From DAOQVB01 sp964400865 (GTDB lineage Bacteria; Patescibacteriota; Microgenomatia; UBA1400; PJMF01): 63,473 nucleotides of DNA. The notes under the pieces are model-generated. The model worked only from the letters and a program-made list of their open reading frames with translations, was not told the DNA's origin and ran no database searches. Position numbers and translations under genes: made by a program. Positions 9,427 through 18,230 of the stretch are shown one piece after another (the stretch's first letter is position 1; each line of letters opens with the position of its first letter). The stretch is taken from positions 1 to 63,473 of the forward strand of contig CAYNWG010000002.1 of NCBI GenBank assembly GCA_964400865.1, read 5' to 3'.

Positions 9427-10854
9427 ATGTCCAGATTTGCGCAGAAACAGACGACCACCAATCAGTCGCTCAAAAGTGATAGCTATCAATTTGGTTTTTC
9501 AAATTCAATCGATCAGTATAAATATGTAGCAAAACCTGGTTTGAATGAAGCGGTGGTGAGAACTATTTCGGAACAAAAAAGCGAACCAGCCTGGATGTTG
9601 GCGTATCGCTTGGCTGCACTAGAAAAATTTGGCCAAATGCAGTTACCAAAATGGGGTGGAGAGCTAGGTGGAATCGACTTTGATCAGTTTCACTATTATC
9701 TTCGCCCGACAGAAGCGGTGGTTAAATCTTGGGATGACGTTCCTGCTGATGTAAAACAAACATTTGACAAACTAGGTATACCTGAAGCCGAACGCTCAGT
9801 CCTAGCTGGAGTCAAAGCCCAGTATGACAGTGAAGTAGTCTATGGATCGCTTCAAAATGTTTGGGCAAAAGATGGTGTAGTATTTTTGTCGATGGATGAG
9901 GCGCTGCAAAAGTATCCAGATCTAGTTAAAGAATACTTTGGTACCTTGATTCCCAGTGGAGACAACAAATTTGCAGCACTCAATTCAGCGGTGTGGTCCG
10001 GGGGATCGTTTGTGTATGTGCCAGCTGGAGTGCATGTTAAGTTGCCGCTGCAAACGTATTTTAGAATCAATTCGCCCAATGCCGGTCAATTTGAGCGCAC
10101 GTTGATAATTATTGATGAAGGCGCCAGTGCTCACTACGTTGAGGGTTGTACGGCACCGAGTTTTTCTAGTACTGCATTGCATTCGGCGGTGGTGGAAATT
10201 TTTGTGAAAAAAGGTGCGCGCTGTCAGTATACGACGATCCAAAACTGGTATAAAAACGTGTACAACCTGGTTACGAAGCGCGCGCGCGTTGAAGCAGAAG
10301 GCACCATGATTTGGACTGACTTCAACATGGGAAGTAAGTTAACGATGAAGTACCCCAGTTGTATTTTGGCAGGTAAAGGGGCGAGAGGTGAGACACTTAG
10401 CATGGCGTTGGCGGGAGCTGATCAGCATCAAGATACGGGTGCTAAAATGATTCATTTAGCACCACATACTAGTTCTTCGGTGGTGAGCAAATCAATTAGT
10501 AAAAATGGGGGGCGGACAAGTTACCGAGGTTTGGTGCACGTGGGACCCAAAGCTGAGTTTAGCAAAAATACGGTTATTTGTGACGCGCTCCTGCTCGACG
10601 AGCACTCGCGCTCCGACACCTACCCAGTTGATACCGTTTTTCAGCAGCAAGTGGCAATTCAACATGAAGCCACAGTCTCTAGAGTGGGGGATGAGCAACT
10701 GTTTTATCTCATGAGTCGAGGTGTCACGGAAGAAATGGCGCGGAAAATGATCGTGCGTGGTTTTGTCGATGATTTAATACGGCAATTGCCTTTGGAATAC
10801 GCCGTGGAAATGAATCGATTGATTGATTTTGAAATGGAAGGTAGTGTGGGTTAG
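9427..10854 (+). CDS. sufB: Fe-S cluster scaffold protein SufB
   Basis: A full-length SufB (475 aa), the scaffold on which the SUF system builds the Fe-S cluster. Recognisable segments include PAWMLAYRLAALEKF near residue 55, the beta-helix core with GGSFVYVPAGVHVKLPLQ, and the C-terminal CDALLLDEHSRSDTYP followed by LMSRGVTEEMARKMIVRGF, the SufB/D C-terminal helix motif. The conserved cysteine of CDALLLD is present. It starts 2 nt after the nudix gene. The partner SufD gene lies about 4 kb downstream, separated by two large surface-protein genes. Confidence 0.97.
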   Translation: MSRFAQKQTTTNQSLKSDSYQFGFSNSIDQYKYVAKPGLNEAVVRTISEQKSEPAWMLAYRLAALEKFGQMQLPKWGGELGGIDFDQFHYYLRPTEAVVKSWDDVPADVKQTFDKLGIPEAERSVLAGVKAQYDSEVVYGSLQNVWAKDGVVFLSMDEALQKYPDLVKEYFGTLIPSGDNKFAALNSAVWSGGSFVYVPAGVHVKLPLQTYFRINSPNAGQFERTLIIIDEGASAHYVEGCTAPSFSSTALHSAVVEIFVKKGARCQYTTIQNWYKNVYNLVTKRARVEAEGTMIWTDFNMGSKLTMKYPSCILAGKGARGETLSMALAGADQHQDTGAKMIHLAPHTSSSVVSKSISKNGGRTSYRGLVHVGPKAEFSKNTVICDALLLDEHSRSDTYPVDTVFQQQVAIQHEATVSRVGDEQLFYLMSRGVTEEMARKMIVRGFVDDLIRQLPLEYAVEMNRLIDFEMEGSVG

Positions 10855-10875
10855 CGTTTTGGTCAAAATACCCCA

Positions 10876-10905
10876 TTGACACTATGATTTTCCAGATGCT
10901 ATTCT
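10876..10905 (+). promoter_or_regulatory. Sigma-70-type promoter for the surface-protein pair
   Basis: TTGACA at 10876-10881 and TATTCT at 10900-10905 are separated by 18 nt. This is one of the few full -35/-10 promoters in the window. The predicted start of transcription is near 10912, just before the GTG (10918) or ATG (10927) start of the next gene. Confidence 0.7.
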
Positions 10906-10917
10906 TGATCACAAGAA

Positions 10918-12537
10918 GTGTTGTTTATGCATAAACGCTCAGTTCGTTTTTCAATTTTACTTATTATCTTAACTTTATTTGTTGGTTTTGGCGTTTCTTT
11001 TGTCGCGCCAAAACCTGCTAGAGCTGGTGCACTTGAAGACTTTGTTACAAGATTAACGCTTGGCGATTTTATTCGAAGTTTTTTTGAGGGTTTGTTTGGT
11101 GGTACTAGAGGTGCAGATGATCCCTACACAACTCCAACGCCAAAACCGCCAACTGCCACTCCAACTCTACGTCCTCCCACAGCTACGCCAACGGCGGCGA
11201 TGGGAAATTGTTCAACGGTCGGTGAGCTAAGGTGTAATGGTGGTCAACGGCAGAAATGTATCATTGAATTTCCAACTAATATAAAAAAATGGGTAAAGGT
11301 AAGTAACTGTGATTTGGGCTGTAGCGATGCGTTTCCCAGATGTGTTGGCTCAAGTTTGAATTATTGCTCATCTACCGACGACTATAGTTGTTGTATTGGT
11401 AATCCACAATCCACGAGTTGTTCTGCTGGCTGCAGTAATAATAAGTGCAATCCTACTGCAACACCAACTCCTACATATCTTCCTGGTGTTCCCACTCCAA
11501 CTCCAACCATACGTCCTCCAACTGCAACTCCAACTCCACGTCCTCCCACAGCTACACCAACACCAGCGACAGGAAATTGTTCGACGGTCGGTGAGCTAAG
11601 GTGTAATGGTGGTCAACGACAGAGATGTATAATTGAAGATTATCCCATTACTGTAAAAAAATGGGTAAAGGTGAGTAATTGTGATTTGGGCTGTAGCGAT
11701 GCGTTTCCCAGATGTGTTGGCTCAAGTTTGAATTATTGCTCATCTACCGACGACTATAGTTGTTGTATTGGTAATCCACAATCCACGAGTTGTTCTGCTG
11801 GCTGCAGTAATAATAAGTGCAATCCTACTGCAACACCAACAGCGACCAGCACAGTCAGACCCACGGCAACTTCCGTACCCAACCTTACTCCCACAGTTAC
11901 CGTTGGTCCAGGTACACCATCTCCCACACCAGCACCAACAAATACTCCGGTGCCATACCCAACAGAACCTCCTGGGCCACCTGAAGCTACGGCAACTCCA
12001 ACAACTCAAGTTGGCGCTCCTTGCTACTATAATGTTAAATTGGTGAGCAAGGAAGCGGGGACAGCTCTGCCTTCAGCATTACAAACAGGTGTAACCGAAG
12101 CTGGAGGGTGCAGAACTTCGGGTGTTAGAGAGCTAGTTCCTTCGTTCTTTTCCCAACCATCTCAAGCTACCAATCAACCTGAGTGGCCATGTACCGATGC
12201 CACCTATGTAGGTGAGCAGTGCACTCAAGGCATTGTCACAGGCCAATTCATCTGTATGGGTGGTCCATCACATGAAATTAAAGGCTGCTATAACAGGACA
12301 AGTGATGCTTATCAGCGTGTCAGTATTGTTACGCTGACTCCAACGCCTCCTTCTGGCGCTACTTCAACCCCAACGCAACCAGCTGCTACTCCACCACCAC
12401 TTTATCTCTCATTTCCTCAATGGTTCGAAGCATTTAAATCGTATATTGAGGCACAAGCGGGAGGAATGTCGGTTTCACTAACAACACTTGAAGATTTGAG
12501 AAATAATATTCCCTTACCAACCCCAACAAGACCGTAA
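10918..12537 (+). CDS. Secreted cysteine-rich repeat protein with Thr/Pro linkers
   Basis: This 539-aa exported protein of unknown function has a signal peptide at residues 1-36 (cleavage near ARA). A short region precedes two nearly identical cysteine-rich modules of about 90 residues (each beginning NCSTVGELRCNGGQ and ending CSAGCSNNKCNP), separated by long TPTPTP linkers of the kind seen in cell-surface and cellulosomal proteins. A different C-terminal domain follows (about 370-470) with six or more cysteines. The many cysteines suggest disulfides formed outside the cytoplasm. The start is GTG 10918 or, equally plausible, ATG 10927. It forms a pair with the next gene, 5 nt downstream. Confidence 0.75.
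   Translation: MLFMHKRSVRFSILLIILTLFVGFGVSFVAPKPARAGALEDFVTRLTLGDFIRSFFEGLFGGTRGADDPYTTPTPKPPTATPTLRPPTATPTAAMGNCSTVGELRCNGGQRQKCIIEFPTNIKKWVKVSNCDLGCSDAFPRCVGSSLNYCSSTDDYSCCIGNPQSTSCSAGCSNNKCNPTATPTPTYLPGVPTPTPTIRPPTATPTPRPPTATPTPATGNCSTVGELRCNGGQRQRCIIEDYPITVKKWVKVSNCDLGCSDAFPRCVGSSLNYCSSTDDYSCCIGNPQSTSCSAGCSNNKCNPTATPTATSTVRPTATSVPNLTPTVTVGPGTPSPTPAPTNTPVPYPTEPPGPPEATATPTTQVGAPCYYNVKLVSKEAGTALPSALQTGVTEAGGCRTSGVRELVPSFFSQPSQATNQPEWPCTDATYVGEQCTQGIVTGQFICMGGPSHEIKGCYNRTSDAYQRVSIVTLTPTPPSGATSTPTQPAATPPPLYLSFPQWFEAFKSYIEAQAGGMSVSLTTLEDLRNNIPLPTPTRP
11203..11840 (+). repeat. Internal tandem duplication of a cysteine-rich module
   Basis: Bases 11203-11468 and 11572-11840 are near-identical direct copies (period about 369-372 bp). 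The second halves are almost identical over about 170 bp, and the only indel is 3 bp, preserving frame. The flanking proline/threonine linker is duplicated as well. The high DNA identity points to recent duplication or gene conversion. Confidence 0.9.
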
Positions 12538-12542
12538 TTGTT

Positions 12543-14819
12543 ATGCAAACACTTAAAGTTCAACTAGCCAAAGATTGGAAGCAGATTTCGACCAAGATTG
12601 TGGGTTTGAAAAAAGTCGTGAAAAAAATGAGTGTGAAGAATTGGCTCATTCTAGGCAGTTTTGCTTTTGTTACTGTTGGATTGCTTGTTGCAATGTACGC
12701 TGCACGTTTAAGCTCGGAAAACAGATCGGGCGCAACGGGTGGAGGACCGCAGTACTATTTTCAACCGGCTTCAGCGGTTCTCACAAAGGATTCTGCAACC
12801 GGTGTATTACAACCGGTCCAAAATATCCAAGTCAACCTCACTGTGGGTAGACCGATTGTGAGTTACAGCTTCGTTATGAAGCTTACCTATGCCGATGGTA
12901 CGCCAGTATCTAATGCAGTTTGGAGTCAAGTTACCTTTGTACCCAATCCAAAATTTATAACAAACCAAAGTGCACTACTAAACGTTCCTGGAACCAAATT
13001 ATTTGCTGGTACTATTGACCAGCAACCTGGAGGTGTAACTACGCTGGCAAGCGCGGTGAGTGAAGGAAAGCTTGGCTCATTTCGTTTTGAGCCAGTGGCA
13101 GACCAACCAGATTTAAGGATGTCGTTTTTTGCCGTACCAAATAAACCACAGGCTAATGCTGCCTACGTGCTGGGTAGTATACTGAATCCACCTTCTGCTG
13201 ATGGTGAAGTCGTTATTCCACAAGCTGACTTTAATAATCAATTTAATTTGCACAATCCGTTCTTGGTCGTTGGGTCACCAACACCAGTTCCACTGGGCGC
13301 AATTGTTAAAAAAGCTACGTTGCAATATGCGGTATCCAACGGTGCGGAATGGCGACAACTTGATGCTCGGTTTAATGACTTTAATAATGGTGGAACCGTC
13401 AAATCACTCATTAGATTAGCTGATATTGATCCATCTTGGAGAGTGGAGGGTTTGTCACCTGCTTTCCGTCTAAGAATTAAAAATGCTCAGGGTGTATACA
13501 AGCAGACTACTATTGGTGGTCAACCAACTAATGTCTTGGTCAACTTTGAACCTCGTGGCAGTATTGCTGAGGGACAGTTTTGGGTCAACTGGAAGGTTGA
13601 AGAAGAGGCTGGCGTAAAATACATTAAAAAATCTGATACAACAGACAAACTTAGATTTGATTCTGGGGATACTATAGAGGTAACTATTAATTTACATCGA
13701 CAACAAAACGGAGTCAGTTACACCTGTAAAGAAACTGACGAGTTAGTTGTAGCTCCAATCGGTAGACCAGAGGAGCAGCAGGTAATGGGTCCCTGTGTGA
13801 ACGATTCGCTAGTCACAGTTACGTATGGAGCTGGTCTCGCACCTGGCACCTGCCAATGTGATTTAGGTGTAGTGATGGATACTGCCTGTGGAACCGGTAC
13901 TGTGGCTACCTGTACTTCTCAATTCGCTTGCTCATGTTTGTCAACAACGCCAACTGCCACACCTACTCCAACAACGGGCGCAAGTGGAATTAGTATAGGA
14001 AATAGAGTTTTCAAGGATTTGAATGATAATGGTGTATTTGAGCCGGAAAGTGGAGAAACAGGGATTGGTGGTTTTAAATTGTCAGTTCACAAACAAGGCG
14101 TCACTACACCAACTGAGGTAGTTACTGATGTTAAAGGTGAATACTTACTCACAAATCAAACACCCGGGACGTATTCCGTTTCATACTGTGGAACCTCAGG
14201 ACTCAATGCGACGATAATGGATACCCACAATCCTAGTAGTGTTTCTTTTGACCCGAATACAATCCCCCTTGCTTTAGCTGGAAAAGATTTAAATATTATT
14301 ACAACTGGAATATTTTGTGCTGGAGCTGCTTCTGGGCAATATCAATTATCAGAGAGCGAATTATTCTTTGATTTTGGTTTTCATCCAGAGGGTCCAACTC
14401 TTACCCCAACGCCAACATCTGGTCAACAAGCTTTTGTGTGTCCGGTAATTACCAATCAAATTCCATTATTAAATCTTGGTCAATTATTGCCAACAGTGGG
14501 ATCAAATAGATTTATTACGTCTTTTTCACTGACCCCGCAGATGAAAGCCCTTGTTTCCACCAGATGGACAAGAATTGTATTTGGAAATTACCCGCCAGTG
14601 GCAAATCCAACTGTTGTTTGTGATGGATCAAAAATTACGACTATCAATGGAGCAGTAAATCCTGATGGTTCAACGCCTGCAGTGACTCAATCAACTACGG
14701 CAACTCCTTGCTCATTAAGTGCAGTTGGTAGTTATGTACCGCAGACACTGTTTAGACTAACCAATGGTAGCACCGTGACATGTAATGCAAATTCGGCAAC
14801 CGTTGTGAGATTGCCATAA
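12543..14819 (+). CDS. Membrane-anchored surface protein with SdrD-B-like domain and possible cohesin-like domain
   Basis: A 758-aa protein with one N-terminal membrane anchor (about residues 35-58, LILGSFAFVTVGLLVAMYAA) and a long extracellular part. A domain around residues 60-230 has the pattern of a beta-sandwich of cohesin type: QVNLTVG early, LGSFRFEPVAD late, and SFFAVP strands. This is a fold guess only. A TPTATPTP linker leads to an SdrD-B/Cna-B-like domain near residue 480 (GNRVFKDLNDNGVFEPESGETGIGG), a common collagen-adhesin stalk unit. A C-terminal domain follows after a second TPTPTS linker. It starts 5 nt after the cysteine-rich gene and is probably co-expressed with it. Confidence 0.65.
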   Translation: MQTLKVQLAKDWKQISTKIVGLKKVVKKMSVKNWLILGSFAFVTVGLLVAMYAARLSSENRSGATGGGPQYYFQPASAVLTKDSATGVLQPVQNIQVNLTVGRPIVSYSFVMKLTYADGTPVSNAVWSQVTFVPNPKFITNQSALLNVPGTKLFAGTIDQQPGGVTTLASAVSEGKLGSFRFEPVADQPDLRMSFFAVPNKPQANAAYVLGSILNPPSADGEVVIPQADFNNQFNLHNPFLVVGSPTPVPLGAIVKKATLQYAVSNGAEWRQLDARFNDFNNGGTVKSLIRLADIDPSWRVEGLSPAFRLRIKNAQGVYKQTTIGGQPTNVLVNFEPRGSIAEGQFWVNWKVEEEAGVKYIKKSDTTDKLRFDSGDTIEVTINLHRQQNGVSYTCKETDELVVAPIGRPEEQQVMGPCVNDSLVTVTYGAGLAPGTCQCDLGVVMDTACGTGTVATCTSQFACSCLSTTPTATPTPTTGASGISIGNRVFKDLNDNGVFEPESGETGIGGFKLSVHKQGVTTPTEVVTDVKGEYLLTNQTPGTYSVSYCGTSGLNATIMDTHNPSSVSFDPNTIPLALAGKDLNIITTGIFCAGAASGQYQLSESELFFDFGFHPEGPTLTPTPTSGQQAFVCPVITNQIPLLNLGQLLPTVGSNRFITSFSLTPQMKALVSTRWTRIVFGNYPPVANPTVVCDGSKITTINGAVNPDGSTPAVTQSTTATPCSLSAVGSYVPQTLFRLTNGSTVTCNANSATVVRLP

Positions 14820-14833
14820 AATAGTATTTCCAC

Positions 14834-14842
14834 TGGTATAAT
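14834..14842 (+). promoter_or_regulatory. Extended -10 promoter of sufD
   Basis: TGG-TATAAT, a perfect extended -10, ends 10 nt before the TTG start of sufD. It shows that sufD has its own promoter and need not depend on the large genes upstream. Confidence 0.7.
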
Positions 14843-14852
14843 TCCGATTACT

Positions 14853-15329
14853 TTGAAAGAAATTACTGTTTCTACTTCTCGGATAATCACTTTAGATAAG
14901 GCTGGTGACTATCAAATTTATTTGAATGGACCTAATATTGAGGTAACAATCAAAGGTCGGTTTGTTGCCTCTGGGACTGAACAGAAACAAGTAAAAGTTA
15001 CCATTCATCATCAGGCGCCACGGACAGTGGCGCATACCAGCTTACGAGGCACGAGTAGCGACCAAGCTAAACTGACTTTTTTTGGTAGGATCATTATCGA
15101 TCCGAATTGCCCACAGACAAATTCATTTTTGGAGGAGCGGATTTTGTTACTTTCACCCAATGCGAGAGGAGAAACCGTGCCAGAATTAGAAATTCTCTCC
15201 GACGACGTGAAGTGTTCACATGCGGCGACCATAAGTACTATCGATCCAGATCAACTGTTTTATTTGCAAAGTAGAGGATTGACCTTCAATCAGGCAGAAA
15301 AAATGCTGGTAGCCAGTTTTTTGCAGTAA
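14853..15329 (+). CDS. sufD: Short SufD-like Fe-S assembly protein
   Basis: Only 158 residues, against roughly 400 in ordinary SufD; it corresponds to the C-terminal half of the SufB/SufD family. Conserved C-terminal features are ELEILSDDVKCSHAATIS (His123 is the conserved SufD histidine) and LFYLQSRGLTFNQAEKML. The N-terminal helical domain and part of the beta-helix are absent. Upstream bases do not encode the missing part, and the gene has its own TATAAT at 14837-14842, so it looks like a naturally reduced protein rather than a fragment. The start is TTG, the first possible codon after the promoter. It should pair with SufB in the scaffold complex. Confidence 0.88.
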   Translation: MKEITVSTSRIITLDKAGDYQIYLNGPNIEVTIKGRFVASGTEQKQVKVTIHHQAPRTVAHTSLRGTSSDQAKLTFFGRIIIDPNCPQTNSFLEERILLLSPNARGETVPELEILSDDVKCSHAATISTIDPDQLFYLQSRGLTFNQAEKMLVASFLQ

Positions 15330-15331
15330 AC

Positions 15332-15706
15332 ATGAAAAAGCTAAAGCCAGAGATCTACATATCTCGCAGAGACTTGGAACAGCAGAGCTTCGATAGATCC
15401 CAAGATTCTGCAGAAGTTTTACCTTTATTGTTAGTATATATTCTTGTTGCTACAAGTCTGCTTATATTACTTCTTCCAGATACAGACATTGAAGTACCGA
15501 AGATCAAAATAAATACCGAACGTAGTTCGCTCGTGCTTTTCTATGCAAATATCCTACTACTAGTAAACTCACTTTTGTCTGGTGGGATTGCAATAATTAG
15601 TGATGCTGATATCTTAGAAGCTGTTAGGCGAGTTCCAAATTCTCAGATAGTCACAGACGTTTCGTTTCATTCAACGAGCTCGCTGAGTTTGACCAATCTT
15701 GATTAA
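15332..15706 (+). CDS. Small two-helix membrane protein, unknown
   Basis: A 124-aa protein that I do not recognise. It starts 2 nt after sufD with ATG and has two hydrophobic segments (LPLLLVYILVATSLLILLL, about residues 31-49, and LVLFYANILLLVNSLLSGGIAII, about 66-88) separated by a short charged stretch. The N-terminus is basic and probably cytoplasmic. Position implies co-transcription with sufD; function unknown. Confidence 0.6.
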   Translation: MKKLKPEIYISRRDLEQQSFDRSQDSAEVLPLLLVYILVATSLLILLLPDTDIEVPKIKINTERSSLVLFYANILLLVNSLLSGGIAIISDADILEAVRRVPNSQIVTDVSFHSTSSLSLTNLD

Positions 15707-15730
15707 TTACACTTCACATATCCAAAAATG

Positions 15731-15816
15731 GTTTACACTAAAGCATACCCCTCTCTGGAGCCATGCTCTACTGTAACCATCAAAATGAAATGTATGTTGC
15801 GTGAATGTAACAACCT
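15731..15816 (+). repeat. Intergenic hairpin element, copy 1
   Basis: An imperfect inverted repeat (GTTTACACTAAAGCAT and ATGCTCTACTGTAACC) surrounds the core ACCCCTCTCTGGAGCC. It is followed by a flank containing GTATGTTGCGTG and AACC. The first 32 bases match 22221-22252 at 30 of 32 positions. It lies in the 222-bp gap before sufS. No open reading frame is present. Confidence 0.75.
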
Positions 15817-15910
15817 ATTTTCTTTTTTCAGGGTTTTTTTCAATACATACATTTCTTCACCTAGTCGAAACAGTTATTAAAAAGTCTTAAGTAAGACAAC
15901 TAACAGCGTG

Positions 15911-15916
15911 TACAAT
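15911..15916 (+). promoter_or_regulatory. -10 box of sufS
   Basis: TACAAT ends 12 nt before the ATG at 15929. Because the in-frame GTG at 15908 is upstream of this box, translation most likely starts at 15929. Confidence 0.55.
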
Positions 15917-15928
15917 ACATGGTGTAAT

Positions 15929-17212
15929 ATGTACGATCCAACCAAGATAAAAGCCGATTTTCCACTATTTAACCAACCAGAAAACGCCAACTTGGTCTAT
16001 TTGGACAATGCCGCAACTACCCAGAAGCCGCAGGTTGTGATTGATGCAATTTCCAACTACTACATAAACAACAATGCGAATGTTCATCGAGGTGTTCATC
16101 GATTATCGGATGAGAGTACAAAATCTTGGTTAGACGCACGCCAAACAATCGCCGATTTTTTTGGTGCAAAATCTTCTGAGTTAATTATTACGCGCAATAC
16201 TACTGAGGCGATTAATGGTGTGGCGTATGGTTGGGGTGATTACAGACTGAAGGCTGGTGATGTGATTTTATCTACCCAAATGGAGCATCATGCCAACTTA
16301 GTACCGTGGCAGGAACTCTGTCGGAGAACTGGTTCGCAGCTAAAAATAATTCCGGTTTTGCCCAATGGTAGATTGGATAGTGATTGGTATCAGCAAAATT
16401 TGAATAAAAGAGTAAAGTTGGTAGCGCTCCAGCAGGTTTCAAATGCTCTGGGAACATTACATCCTGTGAATTGGTATATCGAATTGGCACAAACTATGGG
16501 TGCGCGAGTTTTGATTGATGCAGCGCAGTCAGCGCCACATTTACCAATTAATTTTTCTAAAGTGCAGGCAGATTTTTTGGTTTTTTCTGGCCACAAAATG
16601 CTTGGCCCTATGGGCATCGGTGGTTTATTTGTGCGCGATGAAATATTGAAATCTGGTGAAATGCAGCCATGGCTCTTTGGTGGCGGCATGATTATGCAAG
16701 TCTCTGAAACGTCAGCAGAATATCATCTTGATCCGACAGAAAGGTTTACTGCGGGGACCCCAGATGTTGCCTCAGCAGTAGGTTTGGCTGCCGCTTGCAC
16801 GTATTTAAAAAAACTAACAATGGGAATGGTCTTAGAACATGATCAGAGTCTAATCATGTATGCGCTTGATAAACTTGCGGAGAACAAAAAAATTACTTTG
16901 CTTGGAGTGACTGAACCAGCATTTGTAAATACGAGTCCAGTGTCTGAATTAAAAGGCGAATTTCCACAATTACAAATTGATCGAGTCGGTTCAGTCAGTT
17001 TTTTATACAACGGTGTTCATCCTCACGATGTTGCACAAATTCTAGATAGTGAAGGCGTGGCGGTCCGATCAGGACATCATTGTTGTATGCCACTCCATAC
17101 AAAATTCACTTGGCCAGGATCTATTCGGGCAAGTTTTTCGGTCTATTCTTCAAAAGAGGATGTTGATCGACTAGTTGTAGCATTAGAAAAAGTAATCACA
17201 ATATTTGGATAA
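15929..17212 (+). CDS. sufS: Cysteine desulfurase SufS
   Basis: A group II cysteine desulfurase (427 aa) that takes sulfur from cysteine with PLP and passes it to SufU. The PLP lysine is in VFSGHKMLGPMG (near residue 226), HHANLVPW carries the cofactor-stacking histidine, and RSGHHCCMPLH near residue 384 contains the catalytic cysteine. The N-terminus ADFPLF...LVYLDNAATTQKP is typical. The frame is open to a GTG at 15908 but the -10 box lies in between. sufU follows after 3 nt. Confidence 0.96.
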   Translation: MYDPTKIKADFPLFNQPENANLVYLDNAATTQKPQVVIDAISNYYINNNANVHRGVHRLSDESTKSWLDARQTIADFFGAKSSELIITRNTTEAINGVAYGWGDYRLKAGDVILSTQMEHHANLVPWQELCRRTGSQLKIIPVLPNGRLDSDWYQQNLNKRVKLVALQQVSNALGTLHPVNWYIELAQTMGARVLIDAAQSAPHLPINFSKVQADFLVFSGHKMLGPMGIGGLFVRDEILKSGEMQPWLFGGGMIMQVSETSAEYHLDPTERFTAGTPDVASAVGLAAACTYLKKLTMGMVLEHDQSLIMYALDKLAENKKITLLGVTEPAFVNTSPVSELKGEFPQLQIDRVGSVSFLYNGVHPHDVAQILDSEGVAVRSGHHCCMPLHTKFTWPGSIRASFSVYSSKEDVDRLVVALEKVITIFG

Positions 17213-17215
17213 TCT

Positions 17216-17584
17216 ATGGATTTACACGATCTCTACCCCGAGCTAGTGCTTGAGGAAGTCAAGCACCCACAAAATTGTGGGAAATTACTCAAATCTGATG
17301 CGACAGCCTCCGAAGGCGTGGCGAGTTGTGGTGATACAGCGACTGTCTACATTCAGATTGAATCGGGAAAAATAAAAAAAATGAGCTGGGAAGCCGAAGG
17401 TTGTGCTATTAGTAGGGCGGGCCTCAGCGTGTTGTCGGTGGCAGTGGAAAATCAACGGATTGAAAAAGTGAAGCAATGGACGATTGAAGAAATGCTTCCT
17501 TTGTTACACCTGAAGCAGATTTCTCCAGGTAGAGAACAGTGTTTGATGTTGGGAATGCGCGCGCTGCAGCGCGCGCTCACTTAG
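17216..17584 (+). CDS. sufU: SufU/IscU-type sulfur acceptor protein
   Basis: A 122-aa member of the IscU/SufU family. The three cysteines of the family are kept: Cys38 with Asp40 (ASCGDT), Cys63 (EGCAISRAGLSVLS) and Cys109 (PGREQCLML). It accepts sulfur from SufS and in SUF systems is usually zinc-bound rather than a scaffold. It is directly downstream of sufS (3 nt), the usual sufS-sufU order of Gram-positive-type systems. Confidence 0.92.
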   Translation: MDLHDLYPELVLEEVKHPQNCGKLLKSDATASEGVASCGDTATVYIQIESGKIKKMSWEAEGCAISRAGLSVLSVAVENQRIEKVKQWTIEEMLPLLHLKQISPGREQCLMLGMRALQRALT

Positions 17585-17609
17585 TTATCGATTAGTAATT
17601 AATCTAGAT

Positions 17610-18188
17610 ATGCAAAAAACACCATCGTACCTATTTGTGGGTTCCATCAACCCGGTCAAAATTAACGCAGTACGTTTAGCTACAGCAGACAGTTGGTCAG
17701 AGGTAAAAATTTCTGGTTTTGAAGCGCTTTCTTTAGTTTCTGAACAACCCAGAAGCGATATGGAAACTCGGCAAGGTGCGCAAAACCGGGCTAACGCTGC
17801 ATTAGAATTTGGAATATCAAATGTACAAGATAATTGCATTGCATTGGGGATTGGACTGGAGGGTGGAGTGTTTACCGATTCCACTGGTGAGCTATGGTCA
17901 ACGGTCTGGGCGTCTGTCACAGATCAACTTGGGCATTTTTGGGATGCAAATGGAGCACGATTCAAAGTTCCCTCACAAATTGCAAAATTAATTGATGCGG
18001 GGGAGGAAATGGGACCTGCGCTGAGTCGACTCTTTGATGGCGCCGATATCAAACGGACAAACGGCGCCATCGGCATTGTAACCAACAACTTTGTTACTCG
18101 TACCGAGGAATACTCAGCTATTTGCAAGTTAGCCATTGGACTTTGGTATGGTCAAGATTGGCACTCGGAACGTATGTCTCAGATTTAA
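17610..18188 (+). CDS. yjjX: Inosine/xanthosine triphosphatase, YjjX/DUF84 family
   Basis: A 192-aa NTPase of the YjjX family that hydrolyses non-canonical purine nucleoside triphosphates (house-cleaning). The N-terminal VGSINPVKINAVRLA, the QGAQNRANAAL motif and the ALGIGLEGGV loop are characteristic; GALSRLFDG-type and NGAIGIVTN segments close the active site. The TAATCT box at 17600-17605 is only 4 nt from the ATG. Confidence 0.87.
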   Translation: MQKTPSYLFVGSINPVKINAVRLATADSWSEVKISGFEALSLVSEQPRSDMETRQGAQNRANAALEFGISNVQDNCIALGIGLEGGVFTDSTGELWSTVWASVTDQLGHFWDANGARFKVPSQIAKLIDAGEEMGPALSRLFDGADIKRTNGAIGIVTNNFVTRTEEYSAICKLAIGLWYGQDWHSERMSQI

Positions 18189-18230
18189 TTAGCGGTTTTA
18201 AAATGTACTATTTCATTGTAGTATGTTCGC

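Noticed and set aside
15908..15928. GTG start of sufS at 15908
   Set aside because: The -10 box TACAAT overlaps this extension; ATG 15929 is the family-like start.
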